DNA of 64,000 nt from Lactarius indigo (taxonomy: Eukaryota > Basidiomycota > Agaricomycetes > Russulales > Russulaceae), in NCBI GenBank assembly GCA_025766275.1, contig JAFKAC010000046.1, positions 186,001-250,000 on the forward strand. Reading direction: 5' to 3'. The notes beneath the pieces are model-generated. The model made no database searches. It saw nothing but the letters and a program-made list of their open reading frames with translations, and was not told where the DNA came from. A program made the position numbers and the translations under genes. This document shows positions 12,317-24,090 of the stretch, in pieces; positions within the stretch are counted from its first letter, which is position 1, and each line of letters opens with the position of its first letter.

Positions 12317-12730
12317 TAATACCATTGTTCCAGAAACAGTTCGTTACCTCCTCAAAACAGGACTGTGACTCGGGAACCCGCGTGCGATGCCGGGAGTTGT
12401 AACTGTGACTACGGCATCATGATATGGTATAAGTTATACCGTATAACGCTCAGGAGATGGAATCGCACCCAATGGCCGAGCAGACAATCCAGCGGTCATG
12501 AGCTTGAGATGCGAAGTGCGGCACCATGCACCATCCATCATCATGCGTTAATATTCAGAGACCATCCAAGTCAATATGGACTTGGTAGCGCGTCTATCAT
12601 CCTTATCTGGATCGCCCGAATATAGTACCCGAGGCTGTGCATTGCATTGCCTCAGGCCGTCTTCGTTTACTTACGGTCACAGGTCGTCTACATTTCCTCT
12701 CCTCCCGAACCAACACCATACAGCTATACT
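12317..12730. other. 5' flank of NLR-B
   Basis: No gene. The first ~60 bases (taataccattgttcc...) match the sequence after 16238, downstream of NLR-B, and later stretches (cttgagatgcgaa at 12502 versus 16468) match too. The same intergenic segment therefore lies on both sides of NLR-B, as expected from tandem duplication. Confidence 0.55.
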
Positions 12731-15700
12731 ATGTCTCACTCCCCTCTCCCCAGCACCTCTTCCTCCAACTTCGACGCCATCTTCACAACTGCCTTCAAAG
12801 CCTACAAAAAGCGGACAGGGCAAGATATCACCTCTCATCCTTTAGCCGCTCAGCTCAAGACTTGCGACTCTCCCGATGCGATTCTTGCCGTACTTAGAGC
12901 CCAGGTCGAGGAGTTCGATCAATCTCGGAGGGATGACGAGAGGTTGACAAAGTGGCTCAATCCAACCGTGAATGTCCTTTACGCTTTCTCTGCTACACTC
13001 GGTGAGGGCGTTGGCTTGGTGAGTCTCTTAAGGATGCCTCGTTCGGTATTTTTTCACACTCATTTCATAGGTGTTCTCTCCTGCCAAGGTGATCTTTGCC
13101 GGAATTGGAGTCCTGCTCTTGGTGAGTATTTTCTTAGCCTTCACCCTGTGGACCATCATGACGGCGCGATCACTCAGGCGTCCAAGGACGTCGCTGCTAG
13201 CCATGACATTCTCATCGACATCTTCGAACGTATCGAGAACTTCTTCAAAAGGCTCGAAGCCTATACAGAAGTTCCGCAGACGATAGCTATGACGGACGTG
13301 ATCGTAAAGATTATGGTTGAGGTTCTGTCTATTTTCGGGATAGCGACCAAGGAGATTAGACAAGGGCGAGCGAGTGCGTTATTCCCCACTTATACTCATA
13401 TTTCGTCTCATTGGACGTTATTCAGAAAAATTCTTCAAACGGCTAGTTGGAAGACGAGATATCGAGGACGCGTTGCAGAGACTTGACAAATTGACGCAGG
13501 AAGAGGCCCGAATGGCGACTGCACAAGTCCTGAAGCTGACACATAATATTGAACACAAGGTGGAAGGTATTGACGGGAAGGTGGAGGGTGTTGACGAAAG
13601 GGTCCAACGCGTTGACAACAAAGTGCGGGCCATCGACAATAGGGTGGTGGACGTGGACGACAATGTGAAGCTGATTGTCGATGGTTTGTGATCGCGTACT
13701 CATCTGACCTACGCACCATGCTCATACTTCGGCTTGCCTAGGAGGGAAAGAAAGGAGCGCAGTATTACAACGGATTGTGAACACCGTAGACGACATGAAC
13801 CGTCAGTGATTTCCACGCTATCATTTGCCACGGTCGCTCACATACTCAACAGGTAACCAGGTTCGACGCGACCTTCGAAACTGGATCTCTCCCCCCGATC
13901 CGTCCATCAATTACAACACCGCCTGCAGTGCCCACCATAAGGGTACTGCGGCATGGCTCACTCAAGGCGACTCCTTCAAATCTTGGACGACCTCTGGCTG
14001 CTTGTTGTGGGTTCACGGAAAACGTATGTTTCCTTCCTCTGCGAACCAATTCCTATTAACGCATTCCTATCTCATAGCGGGCTCCGGGAAAAGTATTCTT
14101 AGGTTCGTTTCTCTCTGACATCTTACGCCTGTTGTCGGGTTCAACCAACCTTTCATCTAGCTCGGTGATCATCCGAGATCTAGAAGATGTCTGCAACGCC
14201 GGGTTTGCGTCGATGGGCTACTTTTATTTTGACTTCAAGGACACCGCAAAGCAAGATTCCCGTGCTCTCCTCTCCTCCCTTCTCATCCAGCTCTCTGACC
14301 AGTCCGATGTTTACTGCGACATTCTTCTTGCCTTATACTCTACCCACCGCCGTGGCTCAGTACAGCCAAACGATGACGCGCTTGTACAATGTCTCAAGAC
14401 TATGCTTGTAGCCCTCGGAGAAACCCCAATCTACCTCATCTTAGACGCGGTCGACGAATGTCTCAACACGTCGGGGATGCCATCACCCCGTGAAAAGGTG
14501 CTGCGAGTTGTCAAGGAACTCGTCGGGTTGAAACTCTCGAACTTGCATTTGTGTGTCACGAGTCGACCCGAGATCGACATCCGCAACGCTCTTGGACCAC
14601 TGGCAGCTCACCGGATCTCTCTTCACAACGAAAGCGGTCAGAATGCGGACATCGCGAACTATGTTAGCTCAGTTGTTCACTCGGACTCGAGGATGCGTCG
14701 ATGGAGAGCGGAGGAAAGGGACTTGGTCGTCGGAACACTCTCAGCGAAGGCCGATGGAATGTAAGCTCGTCGCTACCCGCTCGTTGTGCTCGCTGAAGAT
14801 TTGACGCAGGTTCCGATGGGTGTTTTGTCAATTGGAGATATTACGTCATTGTTTCCCATCCAGCGTCCTCAGCATCCTCGAGCAATTACCTGTGTCTCTG
14901 GACGAGACATACGAGCGGATACTGAGGGAGATCAGCAGGGCGAATGGAGACCACGCTTATCGTCTATTACAATGCCTGACCGTCGCCGTTCGTCCACTTC
15001 GAGTCGAGGAACTTGCCGAAGTCCTGGCTGTTGACTTCAACGCGCGCGGCGGCCCGAAGTTGAATACGGATTGGCGGTGGGAAGATAATGAAGAGGCGGT
15101 GCTGTCGGCATGCTCGAGCTTGGTGGCGGTAGTCAAGGATGGTGATTCGCGGGTGGTTCAGTTCTCGCACTTCTCCGTGAAAGAGTTCTTGACGTCAAGT
15201 CGCCTGGCAAGTTCACTTGGAGAGGAGTCACGATTCCATATTCGGCTGGAGTCTGCCAACACGATTCTTGCGCAAGCTTCCTTAAGCGTCCTCCTCCGAC
15301 TGGACAAGCGAGTCGACCGCGACAGCATCGTAGGCTTTCCCCTGGCCCAATACGCAGCGGAGAATTGGCCCGAGCACGTGAAGTTCGAGAATGTTTTGTC
15401 GCAGGTGAAGGACGGGATCGACGAACTGTTTGACGCAGACAAGCCGCATTTCGCTGCGTGGGTCTGGCTCCGCGACCTTGACGAATTCCCGATGTCTTGG
15501 ACAAGCCGAGCACGACCAGCAGCACCCCCTTTATATTACGCCGTACTGGTTGGAAACTGGACCCTGATAGAGCACGTACTTTCGAAGCGTCCGCAGGACG
15601 TGAACGCCGAGGGTGGTAGCCACGGGACTCCCTTGCACGCAGCATTTTCCAAACGCGACGTCGAGATTGTATGGCTGCTACTAGAGAACGGCGCTGATGT

Positions 15701-16097
15701 GAATTTTCGCAGCGACGAGGAACTAACTCCTTTACATCGCGCATCGGCCATGGGTTTCCCTGACCTTGTGCGGTGGCTACTCGATCGTGGTGTGGACGTG
15801 GAAGCCCTGGACGACATCGGATCGACCGCACTGCACCTTGCAGCATACGCTGGGCGTCTCGAAGTTGCCAAGATGCTTCTTGAGCACAATGCCGAGGTCA
15901 ATGCGAGCGATAACCAAGGCCGAGTCCCGTTGCACGACGCAGCAAGACGTAGACATCCGGAAGTTGTGCGACTATTTTTGAAGCACGGTGCGGACGTGAA
16001 CGCGCGCGACCACAACGGTAAGACTTCGTTGGACTTGGCGGAAGCAGAAGGATACACAGAGATCGTCCGACTACTATCGGAGCACGTGAACGAATGA
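12731..16097 (+). CDS. Goodbye-NACHT-ankyrin STAND protein, NLR-B
   Basis: Tandem paralogue of NLR-A, 978 residues. Exons: 12731-13018, 13071-13121, 13178-13373, 13426-13683, 13742-13801, 13853-14023, 14078-14102, 14161-14760, 14810-16097. All exon lengths equal those of NLR-A except exon 4, which is 42 nt shorter, i.e. two heptads fewer. The domain order is Goodbye, hydrophobic exon, six heptads, NACHT (P-loop GSGKSIL in the 25-nt exon 7, Walker B LILDAVDEC) and about six C-terminal ankyrin repeats. Amino-acid differences from NLR-A look more frequent in the ankyrin exon than in the Goodbye and NACHT parts, which would fit a recognition surface. No disabling change seen. Role in self/non-self response is inferred from family. 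Confidence 0.92.
13548..13673 (+). repeat. Six 21-bp heptad repeats (NLR-B)
   Basis: Six units of 21 bp encoding [V/I]-D-x-x-V-x-x heptads in exon 4, aligned with the eight-unit array of NLR-A; two units were gained or lost between the paralogues. Confidence 0.88.
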
Positions 16098-17650
16098 GGA
16101 CGTGGGCTGGATACGGGGACAATTTGAGGTGATGGTGTTTCATTAAATTTCATTTCTCAACTTAAGTACCATCGCCATATGATACAGCCTCTGACGTTCT
16201 ATGATAAATTAATCGGATATGATGGAATGTGACGGATTTAATACCGTTGTTCCCAAAACGGAGCGTGACGTCGTTTAAACAGGACTTTTTTCCGAGAATT
16301 TATTCCCCGGAGTGCAGGCCATGGACCCAGACCGGAACACGACCTACCCAGTTTTTGAAACAGGGCTATGGGATCTACACCAGGCCAGAATATGACTTTC
16401 TACGGCATACAATATATAACGCAATAGATAAACTTGCACTCAACAGCCAAGCAGACAGCCTAGCGGCCTTGAGATGCGAATTGCATCATCATGATGTATT
16501 CATATTATTTTGCCAGTGAGAGGTTGAAGCCATCAAGGAAGCCATCGTACATTCTACCGGGCTCTATCAGTGCCCGATTTGGGCGCCAGAACGAAATGAA
16601 CAAACTCCCGCAACACGCTTTGTTTAACCATCCGTTTCTATATCGAGACAGTACACTGGCACGACGTACAAGACTGGATGCTACGTACGAGTCTACCTTT
16701 TGTACCAGACAACTCAACCAACACACGATGCCCGACGCTGTGACTACAAGTCTGGTAGGCTGTAAACAGGGCACGAGACCAATTTGAGGAAAGGGTAGCA
16801 GAGCGAGCCCCAGACGAAAGCGAGCAAGCCGAAGCCTGCAGAGGAATAAAAATCGGGGGGGTCAAGACGAGCCAGGAAGAGCAGGTCAACGGTACGGAAA
16901 CAGCCCAGGTTTTAGAGGCTCCGCGGCAAGGGGTTTGAGAAACGCAGAAAGGGTATAGTTGAGTGCGTGAAGCGCTAAGGGAGTCATGGGGAAGGTGCGG
17001 CCGGAAGGGGCCCAGAATAAGTGTACAGTACACATGCGCAAAAAGTGATCCTGCCTGAGGCAGCTTCGAGTGGGTTGAGTGGTGTCGCCGGAGCCGTCGA
17101 GAGCTCTGGGACCGTGTCCCCTGTGCCTGAGAAGGCTGCAGCCCTCAAGAGGGGAACATGTGGACCAGAAAAACAGAGCACTGCTAAGGGAGATGGTGAT
17201 AGCACGAGTCCAAGGAGGGATGCGTGACGCGCCTTCGCAAAGCTGTGATTTGGTAATACTTTCGGTTACAGTACTGTACACCGGGACCGGTTATAAACGT
17301 TCGTGGCATGGGCTTTCGCTTACTATAGCGGGAACGGACAGTTCGGGTTAGCGCCGATCAGTCACGAACGACGAGAGTCAGTTTTCTCGAGTGCTCTCAC
17401 TCAAAAGTACTGGGGAGTATATGCCTGTCATACCATGTCGGTATGGTACATCGCATGTGCAGAGATAGGGACACGACGAATGTGTGAATAAAACTAGAGT
17501 ACGTGGCGTAGGCAAGTGTTACATGTACAGTACAGAGAAGCCTGGCTCCGCACTTCCATGCCGCTTGGATGACGTTTTTTGCTCGGTTTAGTATGGCCTC
17601 TTAGCCATAGTCGCCGCGGCACGAACCGTTCGCCCCGCAATTGGCGCGAC
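16098..17650. other. Intergenic region between NLR-B and GH3-2
   Basis: No supported gene. Bases 16222-16260 form the paralogous empty site of the TIR element. The later part (16640-17500) has short overlapping ORFs on both strands with no recognisable domain. Confidence 0.5.
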
Positions 17651-17657
17651 ATATAAG
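17651..17657 (+). promoter_or_regulatory. TATA box of GH3 copy 2
   Basis: ATATAAG lies about 95 bp upstream of the GH3-2 start codon in a GC-rich context, a plausible core promoter. Confidence 0.5.
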
Positions 17658-17747
17658 CCCAGCGTACCCCTGGTCTTTTGCCAGTGCAAGTAAGACTCAC
17701 GGCCCCTCCCTCAATTTTCCTCTTCGGTGCATCTATACTGCGAGCCC

Positions 17748-20700
17748 ATGTGGCCATCCACCTTCCTTGTTCTTCTGGGTGCTGCAGGTTGCACCCTGGC
17801 AGCGTCCTCCCCGTCTTCTCAGTCGTCATCCTTTTCATCGTCCTCAGGCCTGTCGTTGCCGCAATCCTCCATTCCAACATCCCCGGTCAGCTCGTCTTTG
17901 TCTGGAAGTGGGACCCCATCTTCGTCTGTCTCAGGTCCTCACAGCTCATCCACGAGTGGTTTTGGCGTCCTCACCCAGCCGCTGCCACCTGGTATCCCCA
18001 TTAGTTCGTACCCCTTCGTGCCGTTCCCATCGCCATCTTCGGAGCCTCCATCCCCTGGAGTATACCCCTTGGCCTCACCTAATAACCCCCCACCTGTGGG
18101 TACCCCTGGGCTTGTCCCAGATTTTGGGCCAGCGTGGACGAGCGCTTACGGAAAGGCAAAAGCTAAGGTAAGATTCTTAAACTATTTTGCGACATCTTGT
18201 TGTGTGATCACCTAACGAGTGTGCGATGACCGCATATATTCACTTGTCGTGGAGCGATAACATACCGAGGCCCAAGGATTCACGATGATTTCCTTCTCTT
18301 GAACGCGTCGCGTCACGGTCACCTGACTCGTTATCCCATCCAAATCCACTAATAATTCGTGATTTTTTTGGGTTTAAGGTTGCCACTTTGACACTCGACC
18401 AAAAAGTCAATATTACCACTGGTGTGGGCTGGCAGGATGGCCGATGTGTTGGGAACATACCTTCTGTAGGCGATTTTCCCGGTCTATGCCTTGACGATTC
18501 TCCACTCGGCGTACGATTTGCGGATTTTGCGACTGTTTTCCCCGCTGCTATCAATGCTGCGACCACGTAAGTCTTGACATCATCTAGGATCGTCTAAACT
18601 GATTTTTTGACGAATACAGATGGAAACGTTCGCTACTCCGTGCGCGAGGTGTTGCAATGGGGAAAGAACATGTCGGAAAGGGAGTTAACATCGCACTGGG
18701 CCCGATGATGAACATGGGCCGTATTACCCAGGGAGGTCGAAACTGGGAAGGTTTCGGCGCCGACCCGTTTCTGGCAGGAGTTGGCGCATACGAGACGATC
18801 CTTGGTATGCAGTCCGCCGGTGTGCAAGCGTGCGCAAAGCATTACATTAACAAGTAAGTGTCCATTGCGAGTATTAGGCTATACACGTCAGTGACTCAAA
18901 TGCGGTACAGCGAACAGGAGCACGGCCGTACTCAGTCTAGCTCGAATGTCGACGACCGCACACAGCACGAAATTTACGCGGCGCCGTTCCTTCGCAGCGT
19001 GATGGCCGGGGTCGCCTCGGTGATGTGTTCATACAACCTTGTGAACGGGATATACGCTTGCGAAAACAACAGTACATTGAACGGGATCCTGAAGAGCGAG
19101 TTCGGCTTCCAGGGCTTCGTCATGTCTGATTGGAGCGCCACGCACTCAACCATCAGTGCGATCACCGGGCTAGACATGACAATGCCCGGTGACATCACCT
19201 TCAATTCAGGTACATCATATTTCGGCGCGAATCTTACTGCATATGTACGAAATGGCACCATTCCTGAGGCGCGTGTGGACGACATGGCGACTCGAATTCT
19301 CGCCGCTTGGTATCTCCTCGGCCAGGACTCGCCCAGCTACCCACATACGAACTTCAATGCCTTCCACCCGTTGGACCAGGCGACGAACGAGCACATCGAT
19401 GTGCAGGACGACCATGACATCGTTGTGCGCGAGATTGACGCGGCTAGCATGGTACTACTGAAGAATGTAGGCGGCGCGCTCCCGCTCAAGAAGCCACGCA
19501 CGCTGGTGCTGATTGGATCTGATGCGGGTCCAGCACACGCTACTGGTCCAAATGGGTTCAGTACGCAGACCGGTATCGATGGGATCCTGGCCATGGGATG
19601 GGGATCTGGGTAAGTGATTCAGATCGGGTACCGGAAAATTATGGCTCACAAACCGTGCAGAACCGCAAAGTTCACGTACCTAATCTCGGTGTGTATTCGC
19701 AGCTGTCTGCTTTTCTCACGCGATGAATCACTGATCGCGCACCGTCGAATAGCCATACGAGGCACTACAGGCTCGCGCATGCAAGGACCACACTTCCTTC
19801 TCTTGGGTTTTCAACGATTTCAACCTTGCTGGCGCAGGCTCCGCTGCGATACAGCAGGATGCCGCAATCGTCTTCTTGCAGTCCGACTCTGGCGAGGGCT
19901 ACATTACCGTGGATGGCAATGAGGGTGATAAGCATGTGTCCGCTTTCCTTCCTTACCCTTTGGAAACTCAACGCGCCATCGTCCACCCCACAGGAAGAAC
20001 TTGACGGCGTGGCACAATGGCGACGCGCTAGTCAAAGCGGTCGCGGCGCAAAATAACAATACGATCGTAGTCGTGAACTCGGTCGGCCCGATCATCCTCG
20101 AGCCCTGGATCGACCACCCGAATGTGACGGCAGTCATCTGGGCTGGGCTCGGTGGTACCGAGACAGGAAATGCGCTCGTGGACGTACTATACGGTACTGT
20201 GAACCCTAGTGGGCGTCTTCCATATACGATTGCCAAGTCGCCAAGCGACTATTCTGCGCAACTCGTAACTGGAGGTACCGGGAGACAGATCCTGAATATC
20301 ACCTATTCCGAAGGGTGGGTTGTCTCTCCCAACAACTGTAGTACGCCTCCCTGATGCGATAGATTTGAAATCAGCTTGTTTATCGATTATCGCCACTTCG
20401 ATGCAGCTAACATCGCCCCGCGCTACGAGTTCGGCTTCGGGCTGAGCTACACAACATTCGAATACTCTGATTTGTCGATCACCCCAGTTGTCGGTGGACA
20501 GGACCAGGACAGAGCGCTAGAAGCAAACTGGGCTGCGGGCAAGCCGAGCCCACAGGTTGTCGGTTCCTCTACGGCGCTCTGGCTGCACCGTCCGGCATTC
20601 AAGGTGTCCTTCACGGTGAAGAACACGGGTCCCGTCGCTGGGACGGAGATTCCGCAACTCTATCTGCACTTCCCTGTGCGCGCGGGCGAGCCCCCGTCAG

Positions 20701-20891
20701 TCCTGCGCGGATTCACGGACATCGACCTGCAGCCAGGCGAGGCGCAGGGCGTCACGATGACGCTTTCGCGCTACGACCTGTCGATTTGGGATGTCGTCAG
20801 CCAGTCGTGGATACGCCCTGCGGGGTCGTACTCGCTCTCAGTTGGCGCAAGCAGCCGAGATTTTAGGCTGAAGGACACGATTCCCCTTTAA
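17748..20891 (+). CDS. GH3 beta-glucosidase, copy 2 (complete)
   Basis: Secreted GH3 beta-glucosidase of 861 residues. Exons: 17748-18167, 18379-18566, 18620-18853, 18911-19609, 19661-19688 (28 nt), 19753-19931, 19994-20314, 20375-20891 (2586 nt, in frame). The start at 17748 gives a signal peptide (MWPSTFLVLLGAAGCTLAAS). A Ser/Pro-rich stretch of ~110 residues follows before the catalytic TIM-barrel begins near PAWTSAY. The nucleophile is Asp at about 354 (VMSDWSATH); SEGLFIDYRHFD and the fibronectin III-like domain lie at the C-terminus. The intron at 19932-19993 is read as GC-AG, because only that choice restores GDK-KNLTAWHN. The gene is convergent with SDR copy 2. Likely role is extracellular cellobiose hydrolysis during wood decay. 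Confidence 0.95.
19932..19993 (+). other. GC-AG intron 6 of GH3-2
   Basis: The donor is GCATGT and the acceptor CACAG. The GT-donor alternatives I checked either shift the frame or use acceptors not shared by the two copies. The same intron is at 1900-1961 in copy 1. Confidence 0.7.
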
Positions 20892-21275
20892 TCAGCCTCT
20901 GACGATTTGGGATTTGCTCGAGCTGATGGGCCGGCAGGTTGGTAGGTTAGTCTACTGGCCGTCCCTTTTTTTCTTCCTATCTGAAGGTGGACGCTCGTGA
21001 ACCTCTTACAGTAGTTGATGGCGAAGAGAGCAATGTGGTGCGGCCGCAGTTAGGAAAAAGAGGCAATAATACCTTTATAAATTTACTGTCATTACTGCTA
21101 ATTTATTGTGTCATTATTCACCCACTAGCACGGGAGGTCTTCCCTGATGGGTGAGAAACTCTGAGGTTTGGCTATTATCTCCTCGAATGCAGATCCGGGT
21201 ACAGTATGTAGCACAGATCTCATTACATTATCAGGACAGACCGCGTGTTGGTCAGGTGTTAGAACGGTAGACCCC
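20892..21275. other. Convergent intergenic region, GH3-2 / SDR-2
   Basis: Near copy of 2860-3227, AT-rich, no gene. It holds the 3' ends of both convergent genes. Confidence 0.55.
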
Positions 21276-22361
21276 TCAAGCATCCAAGCCGAAATCGGCA
21301 GCCATATACAACACCCTGCCTTCCATCCCTCCTTCGACCATAAGCACCTGGCCGGTGATGTGCCCCGAGACCTTCGTAGACGCAAGTAGCACGATCTGAT
21401 TCGCGACGTCGCTCGCCTCTGCGACTTTCCTCAACGGAGTCCTGTCAACAGATCAAACACGACCCATCAGAGTCCACGCGAAGCGTACGTGGCGAGAGAA
21501 CGATAAATGGTCTGCGAATCCTGAAGCGCCTCGGAAGCCATCGGCGTCCGGACCCATCCCGGCGCGACGCAATTGACGCGTGCACGCGGTGCGAGCTGCA
21601 CGATCTCGTTCTTGAGCGAGAGCGTCAGACCATACATGATCGCTTTGGAGAGTAAATGATCGCCGCATAAGAGGAAGAGAAATTGCGCACCACTTTTGCT
21701 GGCAGCGTAGTCTGCATGCATGGCCTCGCCGTACTTTCCCGCCGTGCTCCCGACAAACACGATCGCAGCGCGCTCTCCGAACCCCCTCCCACCGCCGGTC
21801 TCCGGTTTCGGCCCAAGGGACGACTCGGAAGCTGCAGCACGGACCCCACGCTCGAGGCCGCGAAGGTACTCGCGTGCGACCAGGAACGAGGACGTCAGGT
21901 TGTTGCTGAACATGCGTTCCCATTGCTCTATCGGCATGTCCTTGAGCGGGACGTCGGTCCATAGGGACACGGCGTGATTGATCACCGCTATCTCCACCTC
22001 TCCCCACCCTGTGTTATCAGGATGAGAGAAGAGTGCTTGAACTTGCGCTTCGTGCGACAGGTCTGCCTGTACCATGCGTAGACGTTCGTGGTTGGTCTCT
22101 GTTATGAGCTGAGTGAGAGCGGCGTTGCTCGAGCGGTAATTTGCGGTTACGCGCGCGCCATGTTCTAGTGGATAAATATCCCAGCGCATGGGAGGAAAGA
22201 GCAGTTACACACCGAGGAAGAGACGCGTGGTCTCGAGACCGATACCTCCGTTCGCTCCTGCAGGAGCGAGGTAATAGATGACATAGCCATGGTTCAGTGA
22301 GTAGCGAATGGTGTCACGCACCAGTGACAAGTACGTGAACGTCTTTCAAGTCAAGATCCAT
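21276..22361 (-). CDS. Short-chain dehydrogenase/reductase, copy 2
   Basis: Near-identical paralogue of SDR-1, 292 residues. Exons: 22322-22361, 22213-22257, 21691-22164, 21489-21642, 21276-21441 (879 nt, in frame). It shares the 40-nt first exon, the completed TGANGGIG cofactor motif, the catalytic YAASK and the C-terminal GHITGQVLMVEGG segment. Intron 3 is 48 bp here against 51 bp in copy 1. The protein lacks a signal peptide and is expected in the cytosol. It sits tail to tail with GH3-2, exactly as in copy 1. Substrate cannot be predicted. Confidence 0.92.
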
Positions 22362-22519
22362 TTACAGTATGCGAGGTGTCTTTGTAGATGGACCGATAAT
22401 GATTGGTGCGTGAGAGACATAAGTCAAGTTCGGAAAGTCAAGTTCGGATCAAGCTTGAGCGTGAGATAAACGGCCGCACACTCTCAAAGTCCTACCGTGA
22501 CATCCACCTCAGTCCGACA

Positions 22520-23505
22520 GCGATCTCATCGAGCTCAGGCAGCCTTCTCCACAATACTCTGTTAAAAATGTTCTGGGACGACCCGTCGAAAACCACTCAG
22601 TAGCTGCACTAGTAGAGATCATCGCATTCGCCAAACTCCGTGCCGCCAACCGTTGTTTTTGCACGTGCGGAGATACCCCATCGTCCCTTCTTCGACTCAA
22701 TTTACTCCTCCGCGACAACTGCATCAGTAGTCACCAGTAGTGTACTGCCTGATCTATCTGCTGAGGCCCATTTGAGATACTCAATCTTGCCCCACAGGGT
22801 CGGTATTTGTGGAGTGGCCAGAGATTCAGACATTGTCCACTGAGGCTGCCAGATCTAACCTCTGCGTTAGTAGGCCAGAGAGAGAGCCTCACATTCCGCG
22901 ATAAAGTAGTCTCCGTCTCTATTGCCGCTGCGTTGTATTAACCTACCGAGGTTACCGAGCGCTGTCATCCCACGAGCAAATTCTGCGCCATGACCCTTTC
23001 CTCGCGCTGAGAGACGGAGGATGGTCACGGTAGCCTGAGGTACAGGGGCCACTGGCACGAGATCCGTGATAGCACTCCTTACCACTTCTAGATGTAGATT
23101 TGTCCTGGTCACCAGGAGTCCCCAACCCGACGACGATGCGCGGGGCCCTAGCAGCAGGGACTCGGAACTCTTCGGACTCTACGGTGACTAGTAAAAACCG
23201 TATCTTAACCAAGCAACTTGCGCACCACTGCAAAAGAGAGAGAAGATCTGGGGCTGCACCTTTGGGAATGAAATCAAATTTTCCGGGTCGTCCTCGTAAA
23301 TATAACTATATGGCTGCACCGACAGAAAGAAATCTAAGTCGCAGAAAGTAGCTGTTGCCACAGGCTAGCTATTACCTGTAGGCTTAGTCCCAAGTTGCGT
23401 CATGTACGGCCACTGTACTGCACCGCCACCTGAACCTAGCGCGGCTACGCAACTGCATTCTAGCTCTCAGGTTGAACTGTCACCGGTCACCTGGTCTGGT
23501 CTGTA
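22520..23505. repeat. Dispersed repeat family R1, copy 2
   Basis: Close relative of 4470-5290 located at the same place relative to SDR-2, so it was duplicated with the GH3-SDR module. It contains an extra insertion near 23160-23340 and ends with tgaacctagcgcggctacgc and a tctggtctgtac motif also seen at 32750. Confidence 0.6.
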
Positions 23506-23524
23506 CATATTCAATCGCGCGTTC

Positions 23525-23670
23525 TTTTTTTTTTTTGTGGCAAAAATCCATTTTTATCCCCGGGTGCATGTCCCTGAGACAAAGAGGAGTCAGGGCGTGT
23601 ACCTACTACATTTATGAAACATGGATGTCCGAAACACGATCGGTGGTCCCCAACGCATTGTAAGCAATCA
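23525..23670. repeat. Dispersed repeat family R2, copy 1
   Basis: A T-run, then tttttatccccgg, then tttatgaaacatggatgtcc and ggtggtcccc. The same ordered words occur at 29848-29995. It looks like a shared end of a short mobile element; no coding capacity. Confidence 0.5.
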
Positions 23671-23732
23671 ATCGCGGGTTCCGGAACTCGTTTTGAGCAT
23701 ATGTAGTATATATATCTCGGCTGCGTGTATCC

Positions 23733-23814
23733 AGCTGCGGGGTTGTACTTGTTCAGGCTCTCGGTCGGCGCAAGCGGCCAAGATTTCAGGCCGAAGGGAA
23801 CGATTCGCCTCTAA
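23733..23814 (+). pseudogene. Remnant of a third GH3 gene (last ~27 codons)
   Basis: The frame from CTGCGGGG to TAA at 23812-23814 matches the last codons of the two GH3 genes (LSVGASxxDFR, then TI-L-stop), with a small in-frame size difference. The following 3' flank (aatttattgtgtcattattc) matches too. The rest of the GH3 gene is absent, so this is a third GH3-SDR module that lost almost all of its GH3 half. Confidence 0.8.
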
Positions 23815-24090
23815 CTGGCCTCTGATGATTTGAGGATTTTACTGTAATTGTTGCTAATTTATTGTGTCATTATTCCTTCACCAGCACGGGAGGTCTTCCC
23901 TGGTTCCAGTGGCTGAGAAACGTCGGAGAAACTCTGAAGTTTGGTCATTATTGACGCATAACCTCTCAAGTGCAAATCCGGATGCAGTATACACCTCAGA
24001 TCTCATTACATTACAAAGATGGACTGCGATTATCGTGTTGATCTGGTATTGGAGGAACCCTTAGCATCTCCTTCACAGGGGGCAGATTCA

